DNA of 64,000 nt from Prevotellaceae bacterium UBA1743 (GCA_002314945.1 DCHV01000080.1:1-64000); one strand, 5' to 3'. Positions 1 to 9,853 are shown, counted from the stretch's first letter. Notes: generated from the sequence alone by a model not told the origin. Made by a program: numbers and translations.

Positions 1-1
1 T

Positions 2-2284
2 GGTACCGATTCGCCGATACTGTCACCACAATGGATGCGGATGCTGAAACATACGCTGAAGGAGGCGAAGAGATTAGGCATGGAGGTGGATATGGCTACG
101 GGTACGGGATGGCCCTTCGGCGGCCCCCAGGTGACGGAGGAGGATGCAGCGAAGAAGATGGAGGGAGGAAAGATGACATTGACTGGACAACGGGTGAAAC
201 GTGCGGCTCCTGGAGGAGAGGGGTATGTGATCGACCATTTCAACAAGAAGGCGGTGGAGCATTACTTGGCTCGCTTTGACTCGGCCTTTGCCAACCAACA
301 GGCAGGGCCGCCTGAGAATTTCTTCAATGATTCCTACGAGGTGTATGGCGCAAACTGGGCTACGGACTTGCCTGCAGAATTCAGGAGACGGAGGGGCTAT
401 GACCTGATGCCTTTCATGGGTTTCTTCTCGAAACCGGAGGAGGATCTGACGGAGGAGGAACGACTGGCGCGCTCGGATTACCGTGAGACGCTCTCGGACT
501 TGCTCTACGAGAACTTTACGCTGACATGGACGGAATGGGCACATCGTCATGGGGCTCTGACGCGCAATCAGGCGCATGGATCGCCTGCCAATCTACTGGA
601 TCTGTATGCAGCGGTGGACATCCCTGAGTGTGAGGGTTTCGGGCTTAGTAATTTCGGCATCACGGGGTTGCGGAGCGACTCGGACTTCACACGCAAGAAT
701 TTCTCGGATATCTCGATGCTGAAATATGCTTCTTCGGGGGCGCATCTGAGTGGGCACAACCTGGTGTCGGCTGAGTCGTTCACATGGCTCACGGAACATT
801 TCCGCACCTCGCTGTCGCAATGCAAACCGGAACTGGATCTTTTCTTTGTATCGGGGGTGAACCATGTCTATTTCCACGGTTCGTGCTACTCACCAAAGGG
901 AGAGGAATGGCCAGGATGGAGATTCTATGCTTCGGTGGATATGAGTCCTTATAATAATTGGTGGGGGGCGATGCCTGCCTTCTGTAAATACATAGAGCGC
1001 TGCCAGTCGATGTTGCAATGGGGGGAACCGGATAATGACGTGCTGGTGTATCTCCCTTTCTACGACATGATATACTCTTCCTCGGGGACAATGAATCTCT
1101 TTGACATCCATTCGATGGAGAAAAGAGCACCCGAGTTTATCGAGGCGGTTCAGTCGATCATTGCGGCAGGATATGACGTGGATTATGTCTCGGATCGCTA
1201 CCTGCTGCAGGAGGAGGTGACAAACCGCTACAAGGCTATCATCGTACCAGGGGTGAGATTCATGCCTCTACCTACGTTGCTGAGGCTTTCTGCACTTGCA
1301 CGGACAGGGTACAAGGTTTTCTTTGTGGGAAACTATCCTGAGTCGGTGCCCGGCTATGGGCGAAGAGGGGAACAAGATGATATGGAAAAGACGCTGGTTG
1401 CCATAAAACCATGGGCTCCCCTGGTGGAGGATTTCCAGATGGCACTGAGGAAGACCTCGGCACGTCCCGAACCTATGCGCTACGAACAGGGCCTGAGTTG
1501 CCTGCGACGAAGCAATGGGACGGGATATCACTATTTCATCTCGAATCTACAGGCGAGGGATGTGTCGGAATATGTGACTTTAGGTGTAAAAGCGAAGGTA
1601 GCGCTTCTATACGACCCTATGACGGGGAAGGTGACGCGTGCCAAGATGAATCGGAAGGGGAAGGTACTCATCCAACTGAAATCGGGGGAGAGTGTCTTGC
1701 TACGCACCTACGACAGGACTCCGCAGGACATAAAGCTTTCCTCGATTTCTAAACATAGGTATCTACCCTCCACAGAACCGCGAACGGAGGTACTGAGAGG
1801 GTGGCGCCTTGCCTTTGAGAAGGCTCAACCTACACCTATTGATATGGTATATGAGATGAACACCCCAAGATCGTGGACGGAACTGGATTCTCCACTCTGC
1901 AATACGACGATGGCGACGGGGGTGTATAGCACGAATTTCACACTCCCCGCTGTACGAAAAGGGGAGATCTGTATGCTCGACTTAGGGGATGTACGCGAAA
2001 CGGCAAGGGTGATGGTAAACGGAAAGGAATGTGGCACGCTCTTCGCTGTCCCCTATCTGATGGACATCACCGACTATGTACACGAGGGGGAGAATACGCT
2101 GCAGGTGGCTGTGGCCAACCTGCCTGCCAACCGTATTGCACAGATGGATCGTGAAGGGGTGAGATGGCGCAGATTCAAGGAGATAAACATGGTGGATCTG
2201 AACTACAAAAAATCGACTTACAGCGAGTGGAAACCTATGCCTTCTGGCTTGTGTTCGGAAGTGAAACTGAGGGTGTATAGATAA
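2..2284 (+). CDS. GH106 alpha-L-rhamnosidase-like glycoside hydrolase (5' end outside window)
   Basis: The frame is open from base 2, so the true start lies upstream and about 760 residues are visible. The first visible residues (PQWMRMLKHTLKEAKRLGME, then ATGTGWPFGGPQV) match the early conserved block of GH106 enzymes, which remove alpha-L-rhamnose from plant polysaccharides such as rhamnogalacturonan. Other family-like segments are NDSYEVYGANW near residue 110 and DNDVLVYLPFYDMIYS near residue 345. The last ~130 residues form a galactose-binding-like beta-sandwich (DLGDVRETARVMVNGKECGT). It is presumably secreted, but the signal peptide is off the window. The next gene is convergent. The family is fairly certain; the exact substrate is not. 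Confidence 0.82.
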   Translation, partial: GTDSPILSPQWMRMLKHTLKEAKRLGMEVDMATGTGWPFGGPQVTEEDAAKKMEGGKMTLTGQRVKRAAPGGEGYVIDHFNKKAVEHYLARFDSAFANQQAGPPENFFNDSYEVYGANWATDLPAEFRRRRGYDLMPFMGFFSKPEEDLTEEERLARSDYRETLSDLLYENFTLTWTEWAHRHGALTRNQAHGSPANLLDLYAAVDIPECEGFGLSNFGITGLRSDSDFTRKNFSDISMLKYASSGAHLSGHNLVSAESFTWLTEHFRTSLSQCKPELDLFFVSGVNHVYFHGSCYSPKGEEWPGWRFYASVDMSPYNNWWGAMPAFCKYIERCQSMLQWGEPDNDVLVYLPFYDMIYSSSGTMNLFDIHSMEKRAPEFIEAVQSIIAAGYDVDYVSDRYLLQEEVTNRYKAIIVPGVRFMPLPTLLRLSALARTGYKVFFVGNYPESVPGYGRRGEQDDMEKTLVAIKPWAPLVEDFQMALRKTSARPEPMRYEQGLSCLRRSNGTGYHYFISNLQARDVSEYVTLGVKAKVALLYDPMTGKVTRAKMNRKGKVLIQLKSGESVLLRTYDRTPQDIKLSSISKHRYLPSTEPRTEVLRGWRLAFEKAQPTPIDMVYEMNTPRSWTELDSPLCNTTMATGVYSTNFTLPAVRKGEICMLDLGDVRETARVMVNGKECGTLFAVPYLMDITDYVHEGENTLQVAVANLPANRIAQMDREGVRWRRFKEINMVDLNYKKSTYSEWKPMPSGLCSEVKLRVYR

Positions 2285-2318
2285 AACAATCCTCTCCCGA
2301 CCGATGCCGAGAGAGGAT
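2282..2318 (-). terminator. Terminator for the lptG-ribBA-aspC operon, possibly bidirectional
   Basis: ATCCTCTC (2289-2296) pairs perfectly with GAGAGGAT (2311-2318). Read on the minus strand, the hairpin is followed by TTGTTTTAT. It lies between two convergent genes, directly after the aspartate aminotransferase stop, and may also slow transcription from the plus strand. Confidence 0.6.
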
Positions 2319-2339
2319 GTAAGAGGGGGAGAGGAATTA

Positions 2340-3569
2340 TCAATTCAGGCGTGCGAGTGTCTCCTTGATGCGACGTAGGGCTTCGACGATATTCTCGTCG
2401 CTGGTAGCATAGCTCATACGGAAACATTCGGGACTACCGAAGGCATCTCCTCCCACGGTGGCTACATGACCTACCTCGAGAAGGTACATTGCCAGGTCGG
2501 TACTGTTGGTTATCACTCGATCGCCATCCTTCTTGCCGAAATAACTGCTGCACTTGGGGAAGAGATAGAAGGCTCCCTGTGGCTCGTTGACTTCGAGACC
2601 GGGAATCTCCTTTGCAAGGCGAACGATAAGGTTCTTGCGACGCTCGAAGGCCTGACGCATTTCCTCGACACAGTCCTGAGGACCTGCGAAAGCCACTTCG
2701 GCTGCCTTCTGACTGACACTACAAGGACCGCTGGTATATTGGCCCTGGAGTTTGTTGCATCCCTTGACCACCCAATCTGGAGCAGCGATGAATCCAATAC
2801 GCCATCCCGTCATGGCATAGGCCTTGCTCACTCCGTTGATGATGACAACACGGTCCTTGATATCGGGGAACTGAGCCATTGAGGCATGTTCGCCCACGTA
2901 ATTGATATGCTCATAGATCTCGTCGGCAATGACGATGACTTGTTCGTGACGCAGGAGGACTTCCTTGAGTGCCTCCAACTCCTGACGCGAATAGACGCTA
3001 CCAGTGGGGTTGCTGGGAGAGCAGAGGATAAGAGCGCGTGTACGGGGTGTGATGGCCTGTTCGAGTTGCTCGGGTGTAATCTTGAAATCCTGTTCGATAG
3101 TAGCCTGGATAAAGACGGGTGTACCCTCGGCCAGGAGTACCATCTGGGGATAGCTGACCCAGTATGGAGCGGGGATGATGACTTCATCGCCTGCATTGAC
3201 AAGGGCCATAAGTGCATTGCACACACTCTGCTTGGCTCCATTGGAACAGAGAATCTGTGCAGGGGTGTAATCCAGCCCATTCTCGTTCTTGAGTTTGGCT
3301 ACGATAGCCTTGCGCAAATCGGGGTAACCGGGTACTGGGCTGTATCGGCTGTAGTTGTCGATGACTGCCTGAATAGCTGCCTGCTTGATGTGATCGGGGG
3401 TGTTGAAGTCGGGTTCACCTACACTCATGTTGATCACATCGACGCCTTCGGCCTTCAATTCACTGCTGCGCTGGCTCATGGCCAAGGTTGCGCTGGGTGA
3501 CAAGCGATTGAGCCTGTCTGAAAGTTGGTTGTTCATCCTAAATGTATATTTCTTTGTTTTTCTTTCCAT
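2340..3569 (-). CDS. aspC: Pyridoxal-phosphate aspartate aminotransferase (class I)
   Basis: A 409-residue fold-type I aminotransferase that would interconvert aspartate and oxaloacetate with glutamate/2-oxoglutarate. Visible hallmarks: MSVGEPDFNTPDHIK near residue 50, the substrate-loop PAPYWVSYPQM, SPSNPTGSVY, the PLP-contacting ADEIYEH, and the Schiff-base lysine segment GVSKAYAMTGWRIGF. The ATG at 3569 shares its A with the ribBA stop (TAATG), which favours coupled translation. A second ATG at 3536 (MNNQLSDRL) is where many homologues begin and cannot be excluded. It is the last gene of the lptG-ribBA-aspC operon. Confidence 0.92.
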   Translation of the reverse strand: MERKTKKYTFRMNNQLSDRLNRLSPSATLAMSQRSSELKAEGVDVINMSVGEPDFNTPDHIKQAAIQAVIDNYSRYSPVPGYPDLRKAIVAKLKNENGLDYTPAQILCSNGAKQSVCNALMALVNAGDEVIIPAPYWVSYPQMVLLAEGTPVFIQATIEQDFKITPEQLEQAITPRTRALILCSPSNPTGSVYSRQELEALKEVLLRHEQVIVIADEIYEHINYVGEHASMAQFPDIKDRVVIINGVSKAYAMTGWRIGFIAAPDWVVKGCNKLQGQYTSGPCSVSQKAAEVAFAGPQDCVEEMRQAFERRKNLIVRLAKEIPGLEVNEPQGAFYLFPKCSSYFGKKDGDRVITNSTDLAMYLLEVGHVATVGGDAFGSPECFRMSYATSDENIVEALRRIKETLARLN

Positions 3570-4771
3570 TATAACTTGTGTCCCATCCTGAGGCGTTTTG
3601 TCTCGAGATACTTCTGATTGAATTCGTTGGGTTGGATGATGATGGGTACATTCTCGACTATCTCCAAGCCATAGCCTTCCAAGCCGGCACGCTTCACTGG
3701 ATTGTTGGTGATGAGGCGTATCTTCCCCACTCCGAGCTCGCGCAATATCTGAGCACCGACGCCATACTCCCGTTCATCGGGGCGGAATCCGAGGTGGATA
3801 TTGGCATCGACGGTGTCATCACCCTGTTCCTGCAACTTGTAGGCGGCTATCTTGTTCATGAGTCCTATGCCGCGTCCCTCCTGACTGAGATAGACAATGA
3901 TGCCTCGTCCCTCCTCCTCGATGCGTTGCATGGCCTTGTGCAACTGTTCGCCGCAATCGCAGCGTCGGCTTCCGAAGATATCGCCTGTCATACAACTGCT
4001 GTGCATCCTGACGAGTACGGGGTCGTCCTTGCTCCACTCGCCCTTGAAGAGTGCCACATGTTCAAGGCCGTTGCTCTTCTGACGGAAGGGAACGATGCGG
4101 AAGTGCCCATATTCGGTAGGCATATCAGCTTCGACACCCTTCTCTACAAGTGATTCCTGCTGCAGGCGATAGGTGATGAGATCCTTGATGGTGATAATCT
4201 TCAGGTCGAAGCGTTCGGCTACTTCCTGCAACTGTGGCATACGTGCCATAGTGCCGTCCTCGTTGAGAATCTCGATAAGGGCTGCCACAGGCTGCATTCC
4301 AGAGAGGCGTGCCAAATCCACCGCAGCCTCGGTATGTCCAGCACGACGCAGGACACCTTTGCTCTGGGCATAGAGGGGATTGATGTGTCCCGGCCGTCCG
4401 AAATCCGATGCCTGACGTGCGGGGTCGGCAAGGGCGCGTATAGTAGCGGCACGATCGTGGGCGCTGACTCCTGTGGTGCATCCCTGTAGTAAATCAACGG
4501 TAACGGTGAAGGGAGTTCCTAACATGCTGGTATTCTCCTCCACCTGATGAGGTAACTGGAGCTGCTCGGCCCGCTCGACAGTGAGGGGGGCGCAGAGGAC
4601 TCCCCGACCGTTCTGTAGCATGAAGTTGACCTTCTCGGGGGTGATTAGTTCGGCTGCTGTGATGAAGTCGCCTTCGTTCTCGCGGTCTTCATCATCGACG
4701 ACAATGACGAATTTCCCTTGCCGGAAATCATCAAGTGCCTCTTCGATTGTGTGTATGGTGGTGTTATTCAT
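3569..4771 (-). CDS. ribBA: Bifunctional 3,4-dihydroxy-2-butanone-4-phosphate synthase / GTP cyclohydrolase II
   Basis: A 400-residue fusion catalysing the two entry steps of riboflavin synthesis. Residues ~1-200 are the RibB domain with the acidic metal/substrate loop [13 protein letters not shown]. Residues ~205-400 are the RibA domain with the zinc cysteines in [18 protein letters not shown] and the GTP-binding segment SQEGRGIGL. Length is normal for the fusion. The start overlaps the end of the upstream LptG-type gene by 8 bp and the stop overlaps the aminotransferase ATG, so all three are probably made from one message. Confidence 0.96.
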   Translation of the reverse strand: MNNTTIHTIEEALDDFRQGKFVIVVDDEDRENEGDFITAAELITPEKVNFMLQNGRGVLCAPLTVERAEQLQLPHQVEENTSMLGTPFTVTVDLLQGCTTGVSAHDRAATIRALADPARQASDFGRPGHINPLYAQSKGVLRRAGHTEAAVDLARLSGMQPVAALIEILNEDGTMARMPQLQEVAERFDLKIITIKDLITYRLQQESLVEKGVEADMPTEYGHFRIVPFRQKSNGLEHVALFKGEWSKDDPVLVRMHSSCMTGDIFGSRRCDCGEQLHKAMQRIEEEGRGIIVYLSQEGRGIGLMNKIAAYKLQEQGDDTVDANIHLGFRPDEREYGVGAQILRELGVGKIRLITNNPVKRAGLEGYGLEIVENVPIIIQPNEFNQKYLETKRLRMGHKL

Positions 4772-6674
4772 ATTCTTGTTTTTCGATTCGTTCGTTGATT
4801 AAACTCCCCAGTTTCTGTATCTGTACCATATCATGCCACAGTCTCAACCTGTATCGCCAGATGCGCAGGAAGAAGAAGAGTCCCAAGGGCAATATGAGAC
4901 CCGTGATGATATTCCAGCGTGGATTGTGGAAAGGGCGTGTATGTGCATCGGGTACGAGGACAGGCAGTTCGTTGATATGCATCAGGATTACATTGTCCTT
5001 GCTATTGTGCAGTTCCTCGACGAGTGCTTCCAGTCGTGCATTGATGTCGATGACGGTAGAGTCTTCCTGATAATGGAAGAAGAGACGTATATAGTTCGGC
5101 ATACGATGCAGATGGGCATTACGGACATAGTCGGCACAATCGGCCATGAGGGTGGCCATGCGTTCTCTGACGGAGGTGTAGGCAGGGGGATTGATGACAA
5201 CCTCCTTGCGATTGAGTCTGCGATGGGAACGCAATCCGAGTATCTTCTGGAAGAATTGCTTGTACCCCTCGATATTGAACACCACAGAATCCTTGTTGGC
5301 ACGATTGATGAGGAAAAGTCCAATAGGCAAGAGTACGGCTGTGCTGAGCCAGATGCCAGAGAGAATGTTCCATTCGCCCGTCTTGGCCATCTTCTCACTA
5401 CCCACGTTGATCATGTAGTAGAAAATGAAGATGATGACACTGATGACGACAGGCACACCAAGTCCTCCCTTGCGAATGATGGCTCCCAAAGGAGCTCCGA
5501 TGAAGAAGAATATCATACATGCCAGAGAGAGCGTGAATTTCTTGTGTGCCTCGATATGGTGGCGTCGTAGCGTATAGTTGTTGTCGGCACTGACGAGACT
5601 GCGAAATTCGTACTCGGACTCGGTCTGTTGTGCACGTGAGAGTGCTTTCTTCCATGCCTCGGATTTCTCTTCCTGACCAAGGGCCATATAAAGAGAGTCG
5701 AAGGGTGTATCATTGGCTGCTTCCTGTACGAGGACAAGCGAATCTGAGCGATGAGCAGGAAATTCCTTGTTTAGATACCTCCCCACATTGGACCAAATGG
5801 AATGGCCAATACTATCCACTGCTGCCGTGATGGAGTCTATTCCGTGGTGAATCTCAGTGAGGTTTTTGGTCTGTGCGTTGCCAGCAAAGAGATTGGCATC
5901 CATCAAGCTGAAATTGCCATCCATCTGAATGATGTCGGTCTCCTGTATGAAGGACTCTCTCATGTAAGGCACATTGGCACGGAAGGCGTTGGTGCCGTTG
6001 TTGGAGGAATCCATGTTGCGAAACCGTTCCCCGTTGTAGAGGGTGAGTACAAGGTGCATCTTGTCGGCAGTGCTCTGCAGTCGTGCGCTATCGGCCAACA
6101 CAATCTGCGCATCCTCGTAACCGCTGGTATTGCTGTAGATCATCACTCCGTACAACATACCCGTGTCAGGGTCCTTGTGTTCGACGAAGAGGTTGTAACC
6201 GGGTATCTCGTTGTAGAAGATGCCTTCTGGAATTTCCAATTCGGGTGATTTCTGCTTCATACTCCACACAAGAGCTGCCAGTTGCTTGGTGGCTTCGGGG
6301 GCTATCTTGTTCTGGAAATAGAAACTACCTCCGCAAATAATCAACGCAAGGAGGAAGATGGGTTGCAGAATGCGTGTGAGTGGGATGCCGGCTGCTTTCA
6401 TGGAGAGGAGTTCGAATCGCTCGCCCATATTGCCGAATGAGATGAGACTGGCCAAGAGCACTGCCAAGGGAAGTGAGATAGGGACTAACGTCAAACCACT
6501 GTAGTAGAAGAATTTGGCCAAAATCTCGGTACTGAGTCCCTTGCCGATAAGTTCGTCGACATAGCGCCACATAAACTGCATCATGAAGATGAATAGGCAG
6601 ATGAAGAAGGTGCCCGCAAACAACAGCAGGTAGGCCTTCAAAATGAACAAATCCATTTTCTTGATAAATCTCAT
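4764..6674 (-). CDS. LptF/LptG (YjgP/YjgQ) family lipopolysaccharide export permease
   Basis: An inner-membrane permease of 636 residues. N-terminal membrane segments ([22 protein letters not shown] and following) are followed by a long periplasmic domain and further helices near the middle and C terminus. LptF/LptG pair with LptB to extract LPS and pass it to LptC. Bacteroidetes versions are longer than the ~360-residue proteobacterial proteins. The start is set at the ATG at 6674 ([10 protein letters not shown]): an in-frame TTG at 6713 sits on the promoter -7 box and cannot be transcribed from it. Whether it acts as LptF, LptG or both is not decided here. Confidence 0.88.
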   Translation of the reverse strand: MRFIKKMDLFILKAYLLLFAGTFFICLFIFMMQFMWRYVDELIGKGLSTEILAKFFYYSGLTLVPISLPLAVLLASLISFGNMGERFELLSMKAAGIPLTRILQPIFLLALIICGGSFYFQNKIAPEATKQLAALVWSMKQKSPELEIPEGIFYNEIPGYNLFVEHKDPDTGMLYGVMIYSNTSGYEDAQIVLADSARLQSTADKMHLVLTLYNGERFRNMDSSNNGTNAFRANVPYMRESFIQETDIIQMDGNFSLMDANLFAGNAQTKNLTEIHHGIDSITAAVDSIGHSIWSNVGRYLNKEFPAHRSDSLVLVQEAANDTPFDSLYMALGQEEKSEAWKKALSRAQQTESEYEFRSLVSADNNYTLRRHHIEAHKKFTLSLACMIFFFIGAPLGAIIRKGGLGVPVVISVIIFIFYYMINVGSEKMAKTGEWNILSGIWLSTAVLLPIGLFLINRANKDSVVFNIEGYKQFFQKILGLRSHRRLNRKEVVINPPAYTSVRERMATLMADCADYVRNAHLHRMPNYIRLFFHYQEDSTVIDINARLEALVEELHNSKDNVILMHINELPVLVPDAHTRPFHNPRWNIITGLILPLGLFFFLRIWRYRLRLWHDMVQIQKLGSLINERIEKQEYE

Positions 6675-6702
6675 GCGCGTGCGTACACAATTTATGCGAC
6701 CG

Positions 6703-6710
6703 CAAAGGTA
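6703..6710 (-). promoter_or_regulatory. Promoter -7 box of the lptG-ribBA-aspC operon
   Basis: On the minus strand this reads TACCTTTG, an exact TAnnTTTG Bacteroidetes -7 element, about 29 nt before the chosen ATG. It rules out the upstream TTG start. Confidence 0.7.
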
Positions 6711-6784
6711 CAATATTTAGTTGGAAATAGGGGGCTCTAACAATAAAGTTTTACTTCTTATTGAAAAAAAACAGTCCATTTTTT

Positions 6785-6814
6785 TTGTCGGTTACAAAAA
6801 AGTATCTACCTTTG
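6785..6814 (+). promoter_or_regulatory. Promoter of the tRNA-Met gene
   Basis: TTG at 6785-6787 (within a T run) and TACCTTTG at 6807-6814 are 19 nt apart, the spacing of Bacteroidetes housekeeping promoters. The mature tRNA begins 21 nt after the -7 box. Confidence 0.7.
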
Positions 6815-6835
6815 CAACCGCAATCGAAAAACGAT

Positions 6836-6909
6836 GGCGGGATAGCTCAGCTGGTTAGAGCGTCGGATTCATAATCCGAAGGTCAAGGGTTCAAGTCCCT
6901 TTCCCGCTA
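6836..6909 (+). tRNA. tRNA with CAT anticodon (tRNA-Met, or tRNA-Ile2 if the C is modified)
   Basis: A complete 74-nt cloverleaf: acceptor GGCGGGA/TCCCGCT, D-arm GCTC...GAGC, anticodon stem TCGGA/TCCGA with loop TTCATAA (anticodon CAT at 6870-6872), T-arm AAGGG/CCCTT with loop TTCAAGT, discriminator A. CCA is not encoded. The terminal pair is G1-U72 rather than G-C. It lacks the C1-A72 mismatch and the three consecutive G-C anticodon-stem pairs of initiator tRNA, so an elongator role is more likely. Confidence 0.93.
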
Positions 6910-6916
6910 CAAAGAG

Positions 6917-6945
6917 AGACTTCCAGACAGTGGGAGTCTTTTTTT
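6917..6945 (+). terminator. Rho-independent terminator of the tRNA gene
   Basis: AGACTTCC (6917-6924) pairs with GGGAGTCT (6932-6939) with one G-U pair and a 7-nt loop, followed by a T run. It ends the single-tRNA transcript. Confidence 0.85.
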
Positions 6946-6964
6946 GTTTATGATGCTCAGGGTA

Positions 6965-8128
6965 TCACACCCTGAGGAAAATGCGCATCTTGTACAAGTA
7001 TCGTAAAATGCACCATACAAGGCCCGTGGAGCAGGCGGTAGTGATGAAACCATACCATTCTGCACCGACATATTGCTGAAGACCGTATGTAAAAGTATGG
7101 ACAAAAGAGGAGAACATAGAGGGAAATTCCGCTATCATGTAGGTGAGTAGAGAATTGCAGCCGAACACCTTGAGCCATGCGAAAGGCTTTTCCCATCGCT
7201 TGACATCTACGATCCAACTGACGATGCCAAGTGCAATCCAACTATATCCTGCCGCCACAAGCGTGAATGAACTGCTCCAGATATGCTTGATGATAGGTTC
7301 CTGAATACCCAACAACCAACCAGCAAGAGCCATTGCAAGACCAGATGAGATGAGAATGAGCACTTTCCGACTGCTTTCCGTCTTGCTCTTGAGTATTTCT
7401 CCAGCAAAGACACCGGCCATCACGGTGACTATGAAATTGAGACTGCTCAGGAGCCATGTGTAGGTGTACCAGGGTGCAAAAATTACTTGACCATTTTCAT
7501 CCCATGAAGCTCCGTCTCGATGACTACCCAATACCAGGCAATCGATGCATTCACACAAGTTGCCATGCGCTGTCATATCGCCAGCTCCGCAAAGCCCTAA
7601 TCCAACTGCACTTCCGTCGATAGATATAAACTCCATCGACAGACTCCAAACAAGCATCAAGACGAGGGATGCTGCAATACGTGCTCGCCATCCTGCAAAT
7701 ATATAGAGAACGGCACAGGATACATAGCCTACAGCGATAGTCTGCAGCGTGTTAGAATAGAATCGGAATTCGGAGGGGCTAAGCGAGAGTAATTGTCCCT
7801 GAGCCATCATGCCGAAAAGCCACAATAGGAGGAATCGTTTGGTTAAGCGCCATGCTATCTGACAACCAGATTGGGAGGCAATCTTGTCGCGTGTGAACGA
7901 GAAGGGAATTGTGGCTCCAGAAAGGAACATAAAGAGGGGCATAATGAGATCAAACAGGCGGAACCCTTCCCAATCGACATGTGAGAACTGGATGAGGACA
8001 GGCTGCAGCCAGCTGTATTCATTTGTGCTGGAAAAAGCGAAAGTGAGAGGTGCCAATACGGTAAGTAGGAATAAATCCATACCGCGCAACACATCTAAGG
8101 AATGAACTCTCTGTCTCGGATTATTCAT
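6965..8128 (-). CDS. COG4299/DUF5009 family membrane acyltransferase (HGSNAT-like)
   Basis: A 387-residue polytopic membrane protein with roughly ten hydrophobic segments. The N terminus, RVHSLDVLRGMDLFLLTVLA, is the hallmark of the family related to heparan-alpha-glucosaminide N-acetyltransferase, and FDLIMPLFMFLSGATIPFSF follows. It probably moves acyl groups onto sugars across the inner membrane; the substrate is unknown. The ATG at 8128 overlaps the end of the YhcH-family gene by 8 bp (ATGAATAA). The frame stays open upstream to 8365, but that extension lies inside the previous gene. It is last in an operon with the GH53 enzyme, so a role in glycan uptake or salvage is inferred. Confidence 0.8.
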   Translation of the reverse strand: MNNPRQRVHSLDVLRGMDLFLLTVLAPLTFAFSSTNEYSWLQPVLIQFSHVDWEGFRLFDLIMPLFMFLSGATIPFSFTRDKIASQSGCQIAWRLTKRFLLLWLFGMMAQGQLLSLSPSEFRFYSNTLQTIAVGYVSCAVLYIFAGWRARIAASLVLMLVWSLSMEFISIDGSAVGLGLCGAGDMTAHGNLCECIDCLVLGSHRDGASWDENGQVIFAPWYTYTWLLSSLNFIVTVMAGVFAGEILKSKTESSRKVLILISSGLAMALAGWLLGIQEPIIKHIWSSSFTLVAAGYSWIALGIVSWIVDVKRWEKPFAWLKVFGCNSLLTYMIAEFPSMFSSFVHTFTYGLQQYVGAEWYGFITTACSTGLVWCILRYLYKMRIFLRV

Positions 8129-8573
8129 GATAGGCAAATTTGAAGACGACTTTGTGATATCTCTGAGTAGGCGTGATACAGGGCGCATGGGCATCACCGG
8201 GGAAGAAGATGACAAAATCCCCTGGCCACACATGAATGTATTGCTGTGGTGTAATGCCTGGGTAGAAAGAAATATCGCGTTCGGAAGAATAGGGCACCTG
8301 TGGAAGCTCCCTCTTAGGCGACCACCCCATCCATTCGTCGGTATCCAACACCATCTGCAGATCAATCATGCGATTGTGACTCTCCAAGACAGCCTCCTCG
8401 CGGTTCTTGCCATGTGCCGTATCAAAGTTGACATAGAGGTCCTGTCCTGACAATTCTACCCTTCCCTCTGGCTGAGAAGCGAGGTGATGTGAAGCAAGGT
8501 AGGATATAATCTGTTCGATATAGGGACTAATGCCCTTGTATTGTCCTAAATTTTCAATCTTATCTAATATCAT
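8121..8573 (-). CDS. YhcH/YjgK/YiaL (DUF386) family protein
   Basis: A 150-residue cupin-like protein of the YhcH/EbgC group. Characteristic parts are a HNRMIDLQMVLDTDEWMGWS segment near residue 70 and the metal-site-like run VWPGDFVIFFPGDAHAPC near residue 115, with the second conserved H in FFPGDAHAP. Members occur with sialic acid, galactoside and other sugar catabolic genes and are thought to act as sugar anomerases or small-subunit partners. It sits between the GH53 galactanase (12 nt upstream) and the membrane acyltransferase, so a supporting role in galactose or galactan use is plausible but unproven. Confidence 0.85.
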   Translation of the reverse strand: MILDKIENLGQYKGISPYIEQIISYLASHHLASQPEGRVELSGQDLYVNFDTAHGKNREEAVLESHNRMIDLQMVLDTDEWMGWSPKRELPQVPYSSERDISFYPGITPQQYIHVWPGDFVIFFPGDAHAPCITPTQRYHKVVFKFAYHE

Positions 8574-8585
8574 AATAGTATGTAA

Positions 8586-9707
8586 TTATTCGAATGCTTC
8601 GAGTATGGTGGTGGGTCGTCCGTTGCTCAAGAAAGCTCCGAGATCATTCCCCCATTCAGGATAAGTCTGTGGCTCCCAATAGAAGATCCCATCACAGATT
8701 CCCGATTCTTTTGCTTTGTTACAGATGGTGTGCATAAGGGAAGTGCTGGCTACTTCGGTCGATGCAGGCAATCCCAATTCGGCAATGAGGCTATTTTTCT
8801 TATAGCGATTGTATAAGATGTCCATATTTTGGAATGTAAATTCGACGCATTCTTCCTGAGACGAAATGGTGCGATACACTCTCCCATTCACCATTCGGAA
8901 CGTCTCTCCTATCTCCTTGCTCGGACGTAAGCTCAGGCCAATGATGTCGAAATCCTCAGAATCGATGAGGTCGAGGATTTCCTGGCACTGTGTCTGATCG
9001 AATCCCCGTGCGAGATGGGCTACAATGGAAGCCTGAGGATAGATACGTCTTGCTGCTTGTGAACCAGCCTTGAAGAGCGCTCTAAACCCTTCACTGTTCC
9101 GATCCGTGTCACCCATAGGAGGCAACATGCCGGTAGAAGTCTCATTGCCTATCTGTATCCAACGTACAGGAATATTCCGATCGCGGAGCGCGCTCAACAC
9201 CTCGGACGTATGCTCCGATACTTGCTTGCACAACAACGAAAGACTATCTGTACTCCATTCCTCTGGTATAGATTGAGATGACCAAGAACAGCGAACATCG
9301 CTGTAGTGGAAGGCTATCATCAAGTCCATACCAAGGGTACAAGCCCGAACTGCTTTCTCTATGACATCCTCGAGACCGAGGTAGCCATCCACGGGATTCA
9401 CCAACACACTCAGGCGGATGGCATCCATTCCTAAATCCTTCATTACCCGAGTACACTCCTGTGCCTCGCGAACGGAAAAGGAGTAGAAGAGACGTCCCTC
9501 TGTCTCCATTTGTGTACAATAACTGATATCGGCACCCTTGGCGATAGATAGAGGTAACGGTTCCTCGGGAATGGTATCGGGATTGACGATGGTAGTGTCT
9601 GACGATGGTGGATCGGGGATGGGCAGGGACGTTTCCGGATCATCACCGCATGACCAACATATACTCAGAATGATGCAAGAAAGAAATACTATTTTTATCT
9701 GTTTCAT
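8586..9707 (-). CDS. GH53 arabinogalactan endo-beta-1,4-galactanase, lipoprotein
   Basis: 373 residues. The N terminus has a hydrophobic signal ending in ICWSC, with Cys20 as the likely lipidation site, then a Pro/Asp/Thr-rich linker. The catalytic TIM barrel begins at GADISYC (residue ~58). It has DAIRLSVLVNP, the family-specific FHYSD near residue 134, the acid/base Glu189 in QIGNETSTGM and the probable nucleophile Glu310 in LIAELGLP. GH53 enzymes cut beta-1,4-galactan side chains of pectin. It heads a three-gene operon. Surface anchoring is inferred from the lipobox and the usual fate of such Bacteroidetes lipoproteins. Confidence 0.9.
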   Translation of the reverse strand: MKQIKIVFLSCIILSICWSCGDDPETSLPIPDPPSSDTTIVNPDTIPEEPLPLSIAKGADISYCTQMETEGRLFYSFSVREAQECTRVMKDLGMDAIRLSVLVNPVDGYLGLEDVIEKAVRACTLGMDLMIAFHYSDVRCSWSSQSIPEEWSTDSLSLLCKQVSEHTSEVLSALRDRNIPVRWIQIGNETSTGMLPPMGDTDRNSEGFRALFKAGSQAARRIYPQASIVAHLARGFDQTQCQEILDLIDSEDFDIIGLSLRPSKEIGETFRMVNGRVYRTISSQEECVEFTFQNMDILYNRYKKNSLIAELGLPASTEVASTSLMHTICNKAKESGICDGIFYWEPQTYPEWGNDLGAFLSNGRPTTILEAFE

Positions 9708-9730
9708 TTCAAAACTATACGATTTGGGAA

Positions 9731-9738
9731 CAAAGATA
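9731..9738 (-). promoter_or_regulatory. Promoter -7 box of the GH53 operon
   Basis: Minus strand reads TATCTTTG (TAnnTTTG), 23 nt before the galactanase ATG. No clear -33 TTTG is visible upstream, so this promoter may need an activator. Confidence 0.6.
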
Positions 9739-9792
9739 GTGTTTTTTCCTTGAATTTATTCTCCGCGCGTGTTATTTTCTATTGTTTTTTCG

Positions 9793-9800
9793 TACCTTTG
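9793..9800 (+). promoter_or_regulatory. Promoter -7 box of the purH(N)-mre operon
   Basis: TACCTTTG, 53 nt before the ATG at 9854 and divergent from the GH53 promoter about 55 bp away. No convincing -33 element. Confidence 0.6.
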
Positions 9801-9853
9801 CCCTCCCAAACGAAAATGCGAAAAAATAAATCAATATAATCATAAAGAGCGAT

